A DNA stretch of 64,000 bases from GCA-2683825 sp965662355 (GTDB taxonomy: Bacteria; Planctomycetota; UBA1135; GCA-002686595), in NCBI GenBank assembly GCA_965662355.1, contig CBFIHP010000001.1, forward strand, positions 372,001 to 436,000, given 5' to 3'. Both the position numbers and the translations under genes were made by a program. The notes beneath the pieces were generated by a model that saw nothing but the letters and a program-made list of their open reading frames with translations, was not told the origin of the DNA and searched no databases. Within the stretch, counting starts at the first letter, position 1. Each line of letters opens with the position of its first letter. Below are positions 1 to 8,613 of the stretch, piece by piece.

Positions 1-999
1 CTGACCGGCGATACGCTCTTCATCGGTGACGTCGGTCGACCCGACCTCATGGCCTCTGTCGGTGTCACTTCCGAAGAACTGGCATCCATGATGTACGACT
101 CTTTACATCAAAAGCTCATGAGCTTGCCCGACGAGACCTTGGTCTATCCCGGCCACGGCGCGGGTTCGATGTGCGGCAAGAACCTCTCGACGGATACGGT
201 TTCCACGATCGGAGCCCAGCGCGCAACGAACTACGCGGTCCAGCCCATGCCAAAGGCTGACTTCGTGAACATGCTCACCGCAAACCAGCCGACGGCGCCG
301 GCGTACTTTCCCTTCGACGCCGAGCGCAATCGCTCCGAACGGCCGGTTCTCGAGGATGTCCTGCGCGAGTCGATCCAACCGCTCTCCGCCGATCAGCTCG
401 CTCAACATCAGGTCAAGGGCGTTCAGATCCTGGATTGCCGCGATGGCGAGGCTTTTGCAAAGGGGCACTGGCAAGACGCCGTCAACATCGGCCTGGACGG
501 CAAGTATGCGACCTGGGCGGGAACGCTCCTTGAAGAACGCCGACCCATCGCCATCGTCGCTGACCCCGGAGCTGAACGCGAAGCCATCCTGCGTCTGGGA
601 CGCATCGGGTTCGATAGAATCCTGGGCTATCTGGAGGGTGGTTTCGACGCGACCCCGGAAGAGCTCCAGAGCCGACGCGTCCGCATCGATACCGAGGATC
701 TGCGACTGAGCATCGAGAAGAACGAGGGCGTATTGGTTGTCGACGTGCGCGCTCCCGGGGAATGGGAAGCAGGCCACATCGACGGGGCACGCCATTCGCC
801 GTTGAATCTCATCGCAACATGGAGAGACGATCTTCCCCGCGATCGCACCTTGGTCTTGGTGTGCAAGTCTGGCTACCGCTCCTCGGCCGCCGCCAGTTTG
901 TTGAAGGGCGCGGGATACGAGGATGTGCGCGACATGCGCGGCGGAATGGACGCCTGGTTGGGGCTCGAAGACGGAAGCCCTGCGTCCTGCTCTACATAG
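1..999 (+). CDS. Persulfide dioxygenase/rhodanese fusion, CstB-like (5' end missing)
   Basis: The frame is open from base 1, so the gene starts upstream and only the last part of a metallo-beta-lactamase (MBL) domain is present (LTGDTLFIGDVGRPDL, then a YPGHG motif around residue 50). A first rhodanese-like domain (about residues 125-220) has no cysteine at the active-site loop (IVADPGAE). A second (about 230-325) carries VCKSGYRS with the cysteine at about residue 288. MBL plus pseudo-rhodanese plus active rhodanese is the architecture of CstB, which oxidises low-molecular-weight or protein persulfides and transfers sulfur to sulfite. Cytosolic sulfide detoxification is therefore likely. A persulfide enzyme would fit a cell that also encodes bacillithiol synthesis (21.9-26.6 kb), but that link is inference. 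The metal ligands of the MBL domain lie outside the window, so activity cannot be judged. Confidence 0.85.
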   Translation: MTGDTLFIGDVGRPDLMASVGVTSEELASMMYDSLHQKLMSLPDETLVYPGHGAGSMCGKNLSTDTVSTIGAQRATNYAVQPMPKADFVNMLTANQPTAPAYFPFDAERNRSERPVLEDVLRESIQPLSADQLAQHQVKGVQILDCRDGEAFAKGHWQDAVNIGLDGKYATWAGTLLEERRPIAIVADPGAEREAILRLGRIGFDRILGYLEGGFDATPEELQSRRVRIDTEDLRLSIEKNEGVLVVDVRAPGEWEAGHIDGARHSPLNLIATWRDDLPRDRTLVLVCKSGYRSSAAASLLKGAGYEDVRDMRGGMDAWLGLEDGSPASCST

Positions 1000-1052
1000 G
1001 GGAAACGTTTCCTTGCGTAGAGAAACACGGATTGACCGGCAAGCTACGACTC

Positions 1053-1074
1053 CCAGCGCGGGAAGAAACGCTGG
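1053..1074. terminator. Weak hairpin between convergent genes
   Basis: CCAGCG and CGCTGG pair across a 10-base loop in the 117-base gap between two convergent genes. There is no T-tract on either side, so intrinsic termination is only a possibility. A separate 12-base palindrome GGAAACGTTTCC lies at 1001-1012, just after the preceding stop codon. Confidence 0.25.
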
Positions 1075-1116
1075 CGCGCATGCTCTTCCGCAAAGGCCTC
1101 TTGTTCTTCCACCGCC

Positions 1117-2850
1117 TCAAGGACGGGGCTTAGAACGCAGCGCCAAAAGGGCCTCGATCAAAAGCCACATGCCGAGAGCGAACAACGCACCGCCAACGAA
1201 GAGGAGTAGCCGATCCTCCTTGGCACCCCCGGGCGCGAAGGTTCGCAGGTTGACCGCCATCGCTATCAGTGTACTGCCCATCATGAACACCGCTGGAATC
1301 GCGGTGGGCCAAGTCGCGCGCCCCTTGTTCTTCAGGTACAGGCTGACGATGGTAAGGGTCAAGCCCGCCAGTAGCTGGTTCGTCGTTCCAAACAAAGCCC
1401 ACAATGCGAGCCCCGCAGGTTTGCCATCTACCTTGTAGAACGAGAACAGGGCTATCGAGATGCACGCCAGGGATGTCGCTACATAGCGATTGTCCAGTAC
1501 GGGAATCCGAAACGACGTGGCGATCTCTTCGATGTTGAAGCGCAACAACCGTGTCGCGGAATCCAATGTCGTCAGTGCGAAGGAAACCACCACCATCGCG
1601 ATCAAGGCACTGGCCAAGGTTTCCGGTAGCCCCACCGATACCGCGAAGTTCGTCGTACCGTCGATGAAAGCGTCGATCTTCTTCGGCAAACCCTCCGCGA
1701 GCTTCCAGGTGCCGTAGTGCTCGTGCCATAAGTCCCTCGAGGCAAAACCGGCCGTGCAGGCCAAAGTAGCCAGCAGGGCCAAGAGGCTCTCACCGATCAT
1801 GCCCCCGTAACCGATCGGACGAGCATGTGTCTCTTTTTCGAGCTGCTTGGCCGTCGTCCCCGAGCTGACCAGGCCGTGAAAGCCACTGGCTGCCCCACAA
1901 GCAATCGTGATGAACACGAAGGGCAACAAAGGTGGCGCGCCTTCGGGGTTCGTGACGAGTGCCGGTGCCGCGAAGGACGGCCGCAGCACGAAGAAGCCGA
2001 TGTACGCGATGCCGAGGCCGAGATAGAGAAGCAACGAATTCAGAAAGTCCCGCGATTGCAAGAGCGCCCACACCGGCAGGACCGATGCCAGAAAGGCGTA
2101 GAGCAGCAGGATGATCTTCCATCCATCTGCGGAGGGCCACGCTTCCGCCGACAACCCCATCGTCGGCCACTGAATTCCCAACCAGATCGAGAACAATTCA
2201 ACGCCGAACCCGACGAGAATGACTGGCATCAAGGCGAAGTCACGCCGGTACATGAGATATCCAGCGATCATGGCCACCACGATCAGGATCGCCGAAGGCA
2301 TCACCGCCTGCGGATACCCAGCGACACCCGGGGCCAGCTCGATGGAAAACAGCCCTGCGATGACGAGCACGAACACGCCCATCGCCAGGGACACGCCGAA
2401 GAAGATGATCAGATGAAACAGGGTGCGCCCGCGCGCCCCCAGCAAGCCCTCCGCAACCTGTCCTATCGATTGGCCTTTCGAGCGAACCGACAGGACAAGC
2501 GCCGCAAAGTCGTGCACACACCCGATGAGACACGCGCCCATCACCACCCACAGAAGCGCCGGCAACCAACCCCAGATCACCGCGATAGCCGGCCCCAGCA
2601 TCGGGGCCAGGCCCGTGATCGATGCGAAGTGATGCCCAAACAGGACCAACGGACGCGAGGGCACGTAGTCAACCCCATCGCGCAGAGCGTACGCGGGCGT
2701 CACCGCGTCGGGATCGAGCTGGAAGATCTTCTTGGCCAGGAAGCCCGCGTAGAAGCGGTACGCCAAGAAATAGACAACGAGGGCCAGGAGGGCTGCGAGT
2801 ACGGGTGTCATAAGAAAGCTGAGGGGCAAGAGGATAGCCCCCTTAACCAC
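1117..2850 (-). CDS. cstA: Carbon starvation protein CstA / BtsT-type peptide or pyruvate transporter
   Basis: This 577-residue inner-membrane protein consists almost wholly of hydrophobic helices. Its N-terminal block (YRFYAGFLAKKIFQLD, PSRPLVLFGHHFASITG, GPAIAVIWGW) and the segment with CVHDFAALVLSVRSKGQSI are typical of the CstA family. In E. coli, CstA takes up peptides on starvation and BtsT takes up pyruvate. The length is in the shorter class of the family (full-length CstA is about 700 residues), closer to the planctomycete and delta-proteobacterial forms. The start used is GTG at 2850. An internal ATG at 2811 would remove 13 residues and put the first helix at the N-terminus. Substrate cannot be told from sequence, and no two-component regulator is adjacent. 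Confidence 0.9.
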   Translation of the reverse strand: MVKGAILLPLSFLMTPVLAALLALVVYFLAYRFYAGFLAKKIFQLDPDAVTPAYALRDGVDYVPSRPLVLFGHHFASITGLAPMLGPAIAVIWGWLPALLWVVMGACLIGCVHDFAALVLSVRSKGQSIGQVAEGLLGARGRTLFHLIIFFGVSLAMGVFVLVIAGLFSIELAPGVAGYPQAVMPSAILIVVAMIAGYLMYRRDFALMPVILVGFGVELFSIWLGIQWPTMGLSAEAWPSADGWKIILLLYAFLASVLPVWALLQSRDFLNSLLLYLGLGIAYIGFFVLRPSFAAPALVTNPEGAPPLLPFVFITIACGAASGFHGLVSSGTTAKQLEKETHARPIGYGGMIGESLLALLATLACTAGFASRDLWHEHYGTWKLAEGLPKKIDAFIDGTTNFAVSVGLPETLASALIAMVVVSFALTTLDSATRLLRFNIEEIATSFRIPVLDNRYVATSLACISIALFSFYKVDGKPAGLALWALFGTTNQLLAGLTLTIVSLYLKNKGRATWPTAIPAVFMMGSTLIAMAVNLRTFAPGGAKEDRLLLFVGGALFALGMWLLIEALLALRSKPRP

Positions 2851-3464
2851 CCGGCTTCAAACGGTCGCGCACTCACCCAGAACGTGACGGTTTGCCTTTG
2901 GTGTTCTCTCCGAACCTGCGGCGCTTATTCGCATGCGCGGAAATCCAGGAGACCCCACAGCGTCGCGGGTGCAGCATCTTCGGCGCATCGCTTTCATCCC
3001 ACACGAGCGCCAACCAACACCGCAGTGTCGTCGAGCGCTCGTCCTCCACGGGCGAGACGGTGACCGAGAACACCCAACGCAACTGCGGCCCCGGGACCGA
3101 TCCGCCGGATCAGCTATACCTGCCCCTGGAGCCGCCACCCGAGCCGCCAGGAGCGGGGCTGAGAACCTCCGCAGGAGGGTCCTGCGCCGGGTCGGCCGAC
3201 CTGGGCGTCGGGAAGGTCGTAGAGGGGGGGGTGGCTGCGAGCGCGACCGCGAGAAGGGCTTGGGTTCTCATTTCTGTCGTTTCTCCAGCGAGCTTTGGAG
3301 GAGGGGCCGTAAAGACTTGCAAGGCCCGCTCCAAACCCAGGAAAGGGCTCCCAAGCCCCTCGCCAGAAAGCGGCGTCACCCGGCAGACATGAGGTTTTCC
3401 GCCAGAGGCCTGCCTGCCTGGCCCTCCAGGCGCGCCGCCCCGTGTGCTACAAAGCCGATCTCCC
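2851..3464. other. Poorly coding gap with one possible small ORF
   Basis: This 614-base stretch separates cstA (minus) from a coiled-coil gene (plus). Several long open frames cross it on both strands, but they have the arginine- and serine-rich composition of GC-rich shadows. The only candidate with a ribosome site is the 53-codon frame at 3110-3271. Nothing resembling a tRNA or riboswitch was recognised. A 13-base palindrome (GATCCGCCGGATC) lies at about 3100-3112. Confidence 0.5.
3110..3271 (-). CDS. Possible small exported protein
   Basis: A 53-codon frame starts at ATG 3271 with GGAG about 11 bases upstream. The N-terminus (MRTQALLAVALAATPPS) is short and hydrophobic like a signal sequence, and the rest is rich in proline, glycine and serine. 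It ends at TGA just before the palindrome at about 3100. The same frame stays open after the TGA to 2873, with a less arginine-rich composition than its neighbours, so this could be the start of an interrupted longer gene or simple chance. No family was recognised. Confidence 0.25.
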   Translation of the reverse strand: MRTQALLAVALAATPPSTTFPTPRSADPAQDPPAEVLSPAPGGSGGGSRGRYS

Positions 3465-4256
3465 ATGTTCCGAAACTTCAATGTCCTCTTCCGCACCATC
3501 GTCCTCGCCGGAATCGTCGGCCTGGGGGGCTGGTGGACCCTCTTCCTCCGCGAGCGCTTTTCGGACCACCGCCTGGCGCTCGAAGTCGCGCAGGCCGAGA
3601 TCAGCACGCTGGCCTCCAACCTCGAGGAGCGTGAAGAGCGCATCGTTGAACAGGCAGCGACGATCGGTGAACTGAGCGACGAGGTCGAGATCAAGACGGC
3701 GGAGCTCGAAGAGCTGTCCATCGCCATGGCACTCCTGAAGATCGATCACCGCGTGGCCCTAATCGAGATCCTCTCCCAGGAACCCTCGCCGGACGACCCC
3801 GACCTGATCCAAACCCACCTGCGCTTCGTCGAGCTCGATGCGGAGGGTCAACCGGCCGGCCGCGGCATGGATGTCACCGTGGATGGAACGACTGTCTATG
3901 TCGAGTCACTCGTCGTCAAGTTCGGCGACGAGTACGTCGAAAGCGGTGATGCTCTACGTGGAACTTCCATCTGTCTCTTCCGGCGGCTCTTCGGTGAAGC
4001 CGAGAGCCCGACCTCCGGCGTCGAGATCGATCCTGCGGGTCTACAACCCCTGGCCTACACCGGTGTCGAAGGCCCGAGCCCTTTGCACCGCGAGCTATGG
4101 GCACGCTTCTGGGAATACGCCAACGATCCCGAGCTTGCGCGCGCGCGTGGCGTCAAGGCCATCCACGGTGAAGCACCCTTTATCGAAACACGTCCGGGCA
4201 AGACCTATCGCGTCGAGCTACGTGCTTCCGGTGGCTTGACGATTCAGGCGGAGTGA
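3465..4256 (+). CDS. Membrane-anchored coiled-coil protein of unknown function
   Basis: This is a 263-residue protein. An N-terminal hydrophobic helix (about residues 7-28, ending WTLFLRERF) is followed by a charged heptad-rich stretch (about 30-85: EVAQAEISTLASNLEEREER and on) that should form a coiled coil. A globular beta-rich domain of about 170 residues follows. The topology suggests a single-pass inner-membrane protein with a periplasmic coiled coil and sensor or adaptor-like head. ATG 3465 was chosen over an in-frame ATG at 3444 because it places the anchor at the N-terminus. Its 3' end overlaps the convergent glycosyltransferase gene by 13 bases. No family was recognised. Confidence 0.75.
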   Translation: MFRNFNVLFRTIVLAGIVGLGGWWTLFLRERFSDHRLALEVAQAEISTLASNLEEREERIVEQAATIGELSDEVEIKTAELEELSIAMALLKIDHRVALIEILSQEPSPDDPDLIQTHLRFVELDAEGQPAGRGMDVTVDGTTVYVESLVVKFGDEYVESGDALRGTSICLFRRLFGEAESPTSGVEIDPAGLQPLAYTGVEGPSPLHRELWARFWEYANDPELARARGVKAIHGEAPFIETRPGKTYRVELRASGGLTIQAE

Positions 4257-5728
4257 TTCTTTTGGGCACCGCGACGAACGTCGCGCCACCAGTCCTGAAG
4301 CGACAGCCCGCCGACCCAGGCGAAGCCCCAAAAGAACAGCAGCAAGAAGGGCAGCGAGCCCCACACGCCTTGTTGCAAGGCGCGCACGACCGCGTAGGCA
4401 AACCAGCCGGCAAGCAACAACTCGAGCCCCGGGATGCCGCGCAGGACCGCGCGATAAGCGTTCGGGCTCTTGGTATCGCCGCGTTTCGGCGTGCGGACGA
4501 ACTCGCCCGTTTTCTGGAATAGACCCTCGACGACGGCACGCGTTTGGCTGACGCACATTCCAATGCCAAGCGACATCGCGGCAGGAACATCAAACCAGCG
4601 GTCCTTGAACGTACGGCCCAATGCGCTTTGGCTCTTGTCGTAGAAGACGATCACCGACAGGGTGCAGAGGGCGAAGATGCCAAGGTGCCATATACCCCCG
4701 AAGCGCGTGTGCTCGGTGATCGACAGCGGCAAGAGAAAGGAAAGTAGGAGCACCAGCGGGTACCCCGTATTCCCCGTGAGGTGCGCGGCGGCTTCCAGCT
4801 TGTTGCGCAGGGGAATCGGCGCGCGGAAGATGCGCCATCCGAGTTTGCGCGCCACCTGCACGGAGCCTTTCGCCCAGCGATGTTGTTGCGACTTGAAGGC
4901 CGAGATGTCCGGCGGAACTTCCGCGGGTGCGCTGACCAAGGGCGCATAGAGAAAACGCCAGCCCGCCAGCTGGGCGCGATAGGAAATATCGAGATCCTCG
5001 GTCAGCGTATCGTGTTGCCAGCCGCCCGCATCCTCGATGGCTTCGCGTCGCCAGATCCCCGCGGTTCCGTTGAAGTTGAAGTACAGGTCCGATTGCGCGC
5101 GCACGCTGTGTTCGATAACGAAGTGACCGTCGAGTAGGGTCGATTGCGCGCGGGTCAGTTTGCTCTCGTCGCGGTTCTTGTGATCCCAACGGGCTTGCAC
5201 CATGCCGATCTTTGGGTCGCGGAAGGCGGGAACAAGGCGCTCAAGAAAGTCCGGCTCCGGTGTGAAGTCCGCGTCGAAGATGCAAAGCAACTCGCCCTTG
5301 GTCCGCGCACTCCCATAATCCAGCGCGCCGGCCTTGTAGCCGTTTCGATTGGGTCGGCGAACCAGACTGGCCTGCAGGCCTTCCTGGCAGAGCCGCTCGA
5401 CCTCTTGCTCGGCTATCGCGGTCGTCTCGTCGGTGGAGTCGTCGAGCACCTGGATCTCGAAGCGCTCCTTCGGGTAATGGAGCGCGCCAACCGAACGGAT
5501 CAGCCGCGAGACCACCGTCCGTTCGTTGAAGAGCGGCAACTGAACGGTCACGAACGGCAGAGCCTCCGCGTCCGCCACACCGATTTTGGCCGCTTTCTCC
5601 CAGCGGAAACGACGGATCATCCAGAGCCTGTGGGCTCCGTAGAACCCCAGTAGGCACAGGGTGATGAGGTAGAGATCGGCGACGAGGCTCTCGGTAAACA
5701 CTTGGTTGGCACAGGGGAAGCGCGGCAC
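4244..5728 (-). CDS. Processive family 2 glycosyltransferase (cellulose synthase-like)
   Basis: The protein has 494 residues. One N-terminal membrane helix (about 15-35) precedes a cytosolic GT-A domain, and about four hydrophobic helices follow in the C-terminal third. The catalytic set is complete: QVLDDSTDE, FDADFTPEPD, TEDLDIS and the acceptor-binding QQHRWAKGS (a QxxRW motif). This is the D,D,D,QxxRW signature of processive beta-glycosyltransferases such as cellulose synthase, mannan synthase and glucosylceramide synthase. It lacks a PilZ domain. The closest general group by eye is the CESA_CaSu_A2-like class, so a beta-mannan or beta-glucan product is plausible, but the sugar cannot be assigned. 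No polysaccharide export genes are adjacent. Confidence 0.9.
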   Translation of the reverse strand: MPRFPCANQVFTESLVADLYLITLCLLGFYGAHRLWMIRRFRWEKAAKIGVADAEALPFVTVQLPLFNERTVVSRLIRSVGALHYPKERFEIQVLDDSTDETTAIAEQEVERLCQEGLQASLVRRPNRNGYKAGALDYGSARTKGELLCIFDADFTPEPDFLERLVPAFRDPKIGMVQARWDHKNRDESKLTRAQSTLLDGHFVIEHSVRAQSDLYFNFNGTAGIWRREAIEDAGGWQHDTLTEDLDISYRAQLAGWRFLYAPLVSAPAEVPPDISAFKSQQHRWAKGSVQVARKLGWRIFRAPIPLRNKLEAAAHLTGNTGYPLVLLLSFLLPLSITEHTRFGGIWHLGIFALCTLSVIVFYDKSQSALGRTFKDRWFDVPAAMSLGIGMCVSQTRAVVEGLFQKTGEFVRTPKRGDTKSPNAYRAVLRGIPGLELLLAGWFAYAVVRALQQGVWGSLPFLLLFFWGFAWVGGLSLQDWWRDVRRGAQKNHSA

Positions 5729-5841
5729 GTTATCAAATGGAAGGACGTTGAACAGCGTTCCGGGACCGCGCTGGAGGGCCTTACGAACTCGAGAGCTGAT
5801 TCGGACGGCCTATCGGCTCGCAGGCAGCGGGAGCCCCTCAT

Positions 5842-6711
5842 TCATTGGAGGAGGTGGGTCGCGAACATCTCCACGGTCTCCCGGAGGACCGTTTCGAGGT
5901 CAGGATCGATCTGCGTAAGAGGGTGGGCCCCCCCGAAGGTGTGCCCGGCGCCCTCCAGGCAGAGGAAACGGCAGTACTTCTTCTCATAGGCGTCGCGCAG
6001 CTTCTCGGCCTCGTCGAGGGGAACCGCACGATCCTTGGTCCCGTGGCAGATCAGGGTGGGAGACGAAAGCCGCGCACAGGCGGCCACGACGTCCACGGCC
6101 GCCTTGTTGTTCACCACATCGTCCAACCATCCGAGACCGAGCCGGTGTTTTTGTCCGGTGCGTCCGTTCGGGATCTCGATGTAGCCCCGCTTGCGCCAGA
6201 GCTCGACGTCCTCGATGCGCCGTTCGAATTCACCGACCGGGGCCCAAGTCACGATGGCCTGATAGTCGTGACGCTTGGCGGCGTGGAGGTAGGCCACTCC
6301 CCCACCGAAACTGTGCCCCATGATTCCACAGCGCGGGGGGTTGATGCCCGCGACGGCGCCCGAGTCGATCAAGGCCCGCACGCGAGCGACATCTTCGACC
6401 GCCCGTGAGGGTGTGTTCTTCGAGAAGGCTTCGTCCTCCGTGATCTCCATCGGGTCTTCCCCGATCCCGCTGCCCGAGAAGTTGAACGGCACCGCGCCGA
6501 TCCCGCGCATGACGAGACGGCGAGCCAGCTCGGGAAAGAAGCCCCAGTCCATGAACCCTTTGAACCCGTGGAGAATCAAGACGTAGGGCAGCTCGGCCCC
6601 GGTGTCTTCCGTTCCTTCGGGTAAATGCACGCGACCACGAATCACACGGTCCTTTTCATCGGGGTCGCCGATCGTGAACTCGCGGGTATCGATGCCCTGG
6701 ATGTCTTCCAT
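5842..6711 (-). CDS. Alpha/beta hydrolase, dienelactone hydrolase-like
   Basis: This 289-residue cytosolic protein has no signal peptide. Seen directly are the oxyanion region (LILHGFKG), the nucleophile elbow GHSFGGG, a late acidic residue in CHGTKDRAVPLDEAEKL and the C-terminal histidine in LEGAGHTFGGAH, which is the full Ser-Asp-His triad in the normal order. The DRVIRGRVHLPEG opening resembles the dienelactone hydrolase/BAAT-like peptidase group. The substrate is unknown. It is the third member of a minus-strand run with small gaps to its neighbours, which give no clear functional hint. Confidence 0.85.
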   Translation of the reverse strand: MEDIQGIDTREFTIGDPDEKDRVIRGRVHLPEGTEDTGAELPYVLILHGFKGFMDWGFFPELARRLVMRGIGAVPFNFSGSGIGEDPMEITEDEAFSKNTPSRAVEDVARVRALIDSGAVAGINPPRCGIMGHSFGGGVAYLHAAKRHDYQAIVTWAPVGEFERRIEDVELWRKRGYIEIPNGRTGQKHRLGLGWLDDVVNNKAAVDVVAACARLSSPTLICHGTKDRAVPLDEAEKLRDAYEKKYCRFLCLEGAGHTFGGAHPLTQIDPDLETVLRETVEMFATHLLQ

Positions 6712-6748
6712 GTTCTCCTTCTTGGCGTTCTCTTCTCAGCGCCAGACG

Positions 6749-6952
6749 CTATCGCCGGGGTTCCAGCTCGAGTCGAAATAAGCGCTGGTCCGGATGCCTG
6801 TTAGCCCGGAATGGGGGTGCGCCATCGACGTGCGTTCGCCGCCGCCAGCGGATCGGTTTGCGCAAGACGATGTCCTCGACCGGCTGTTGCAGGGCCGGGG
6901 CCCTCAGAATGGAAGCGGTGGCGAGCAACGAGAGAATCATGTGCAACAGCAT
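6749..6952 (-). CDS. Small exported or membrane protein, unknown
   Basis: A 67-codon frame starts at ATG 6952, preceded by a GGGGG stretch at good distance. The N-terminus (MLLHMILSLLATASILRAPA) is a typical short signal or anchor helix. The remainder is basic (KPIRWRRR and further Arg/His). It lies between the hydrolase gene and the DUF72 gene on the same strand, 37 and 50 bases from each. No family was recognised, and composition alone does not exclude a chance frame. Confidence 0.4.
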   Translation of the reverse strand: MLLHMILSLLATASILRAPALQQPVEDIVLRKPIRWRRRTHVDGAPPFRANRHPDQRLFRLELEPRR

Positions 6953-7002
6953 ACCGGCCCCCATCCCCCGCCGGGGCAAGCGCACGCGCAAAGGCCATGC
7001 AC

Positions 7003-7905
7003 CTAGAAGAGATCCCCTTGGCCAGCCTCGAGTCGCGTCACCGCCCCAAGATGCGGGTACTGTCTCACCAAAGTCCTTGGCGCCACAGGCGGAGCTCCTT
7101 CGAGCTCAGAGCGTAGCTCGAGCGCATTGGCCACCGCCTTGCCCGCGAAGTGGTTGTTCGTGATCACGTAGGTCCGATCGGTACCGGAGGCCAGGCGGCG
7201 TGCGGTCTCGGCCAACCGAAAGAGCTCGTCCTTTCCGTAGAGATAGTCGTAGCGTTGATCCCGGCCCGCGGAGGAATCGAACCAGGCTGCGTGGTTGCGA
7301 CCGTGCAACCTGAGATAGCCCAGTGGGCCCGTGGGTTCGACGAACTCTGGTGGGTGGTCCTTGTGATCGGGTAAGTCGATGGTCGCCAGGTTGTAGCCCC
7401 AACCAGCTATCGCGGCACGGGCCTCCCGGTCGAACCAGCTCTTGTGTCGGACTTCGAGAACCAACGAATGGTCGAGAAAGGTTTCTGCGATCCAGGCCAG
7501 GCGTTTCTCCGCAGCCAGGCTACGACGAAACGAAAAGGGAAACTGCACCAAGAGGCATGCGAGCTTGCCTGCGCTTCGTAGTGGCGCGAGCCCGGCGCGA
7601 AAACGCTCGGCGTCCTCAAGCAGGCGCTGCGTGTCGTGGAACGGGTGGTGAGTGAAAACGTCCTGCAGTTTCGCGGTGAAGTGAAACTCGGGGAGGTCGT
7701 GCACGTGAGCGACCCACTTCTCGGCGTAGTCCGCGCGCGGCGTCGCGTAGAACGAACTGTTGATCTCGATGCAATCGACGTACCGCGCGAGATACGGAAG
7801 CGGGTGGAAGCCGCGCGGTTTGGGCTTCGGATAGACCACTCCATCCCAGTCCGCGTACGACCAACCCGCGGGGCCGATCTTCACGTCATGCCGCGTCGTC
7901 ACCAT
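7003..7905 (-). CDS. DUF72 (YecE-like) TIM-barrel protein
   Basis: The protein has 300 residues. The opening KIGPAGWSYADWDGVVYP, the INSSFYATP strand, HFTAKLQDVFTHH and the C-terminal YVITNNHFAGKAVANALEL are characteristic of the DUF72/YecE family, which folds as a TIM barrel. The biochemical role is unknown, and a hydrolase- or nuclease-type activity has been suggested from structure only. Length and motif order are normal. It is 9 bases from the next gene on the same strand (DUF374 acyltransferase), so they may be co-transcribed. Confidence 0.92.
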   Translation of the reverse strand: MVTTRHDVKIGPAGWSYADWDGVVYPKPKPRGFHPLPYLARYVDCIEINSSFYATPRADYAEKWVAHVHDLPEFHFTAKLQDVFTHHPFHDTQRLLEDAERFRAGLAPLRSAGKLACLLVQFPFSFRRSLAAEKRLAWIAETFLDHSLVLEVRHKSWFDREARAAIAGWGYNLATIDLPDHKDHPPEFVEPTGPLGYLRLHGRNHAAWFDSSAGRDQRYDYLYGKDELFRLAETARRLASGTDRTYVITNNHFAGKAVANALELRSELEGAPPVAPRTLVRQYPHLGAVTRLEAGQGDLF

Positions 7906-7914
7906 GCGCGATCG

Positions 7915-8610
7915 CTACCAGTCCTTTTCCGTTTGCACGTGACGAAACCCGTGCTCTTCGGCCATCAACATGCTTTCGCGCACACGGTCGGTCGCTTCCT
8001 GGATCGCGCCGGCGGCGGCATCGGACGCGACGTGGATCGGATCGCCGTACACGAGTGCGACGCGTGCACCGAACTTCGGAATAGTGAAGCGATCCCAGCT
8101 CTTCAAGTGCCAGGCGCGGTCGCAGGCCAACCCCAGGGGCACGATGGGGAACCCACTGACCTTGGACATCCAGGCAGCCCCAAGATTCATCGAGTGCCGC
8201 GGTCCGCGCGGCCCGTCCGGCGTCAAGGCGATGCGCCCACCTCCGCTCAGGCGTCCGAGTAGTTCGCGGGCAGCTCGCGAGGGGTCCTTGTTCGTGGAAC
8301 CGCGCACAACACCGATGCCGAAGCTAGAGAGGACCGGCAGGACCAAGCTGCCGTCGTCCGAAGGCGAGACAAGCACGTCGAAGCCTGTGTGGGCATGACT
8401 CGAGATGGGCAGCATCATGCGCCCGTGCCACAGCGTGATGACGAGCCCTCCGGCGGCGTAGCCCGCCTCGAGGTTCTCCTCGCCGATGAGGTTCACCTTC
8501 CAGCTGCGCGAGAGCTGGCGGAGCAAGGTCGGGGCGAGATACGGAAGGACCGCCGCGCCGAACTTCCGGCGCACGATGCGAAAGCGGCGGCGACGTTTTT
8601 CGCGGGACAT
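7915..8610 (-). CDS. DUF374 lysophospholipid acyltransferase-family protein
   Basis: This 231-residue protein has the DUF374 layout: a basic N-terminus, LVITLWHGRMMLPISSH in place of the usual HxxxxD block, GIGVVRGSTNKD and the highly conserved ALTPDGPRGPRHSMNLG with a downstream FPIVPLGLACDRAW. The family belongs to the LPLAT superfamily and is found in diderm bacteria, often near lipid A or Kdo genes, so a role in outer-membrane lipid acylation is likely but unproven. No signal peptide is evident, and membrane association is probably peripheral. It ends 9 bases before the DUF72 gene, and the large exported-protein gene 8614-10674 ends only 3 bases upstream of its start. Confidence 0.88.
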   Translation of the reverse strand: MSREKRRRRFRIVRRKFGAAVLPYLAPTLLRQLSRSWKVNLIGEENLEAGYAAGGLVITLWHGRMMLPISSHAHTGFDVLVSPSDDGSLVLPVLSSFGIGVVRGSTNKDPSRAARELLGRLSGGGRIALTPDGPRGPRHSMNLGAAWMSKVSGFPIVPLGLACDRAWHLKSWDRFTIPKFGARVALVYGDPIHVASDAAAGAIQEATDRVRESMLMAEEHGFRHVQTEKDW

Positions 8611-8613
8611 TCG

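Noticed and set aside
1825..3063. Long plus-strand open frame opposite cstA
   Set aside because: The translation is rich in Arg, His and Gln with no family features and lies antisense to a well-supported transporter.
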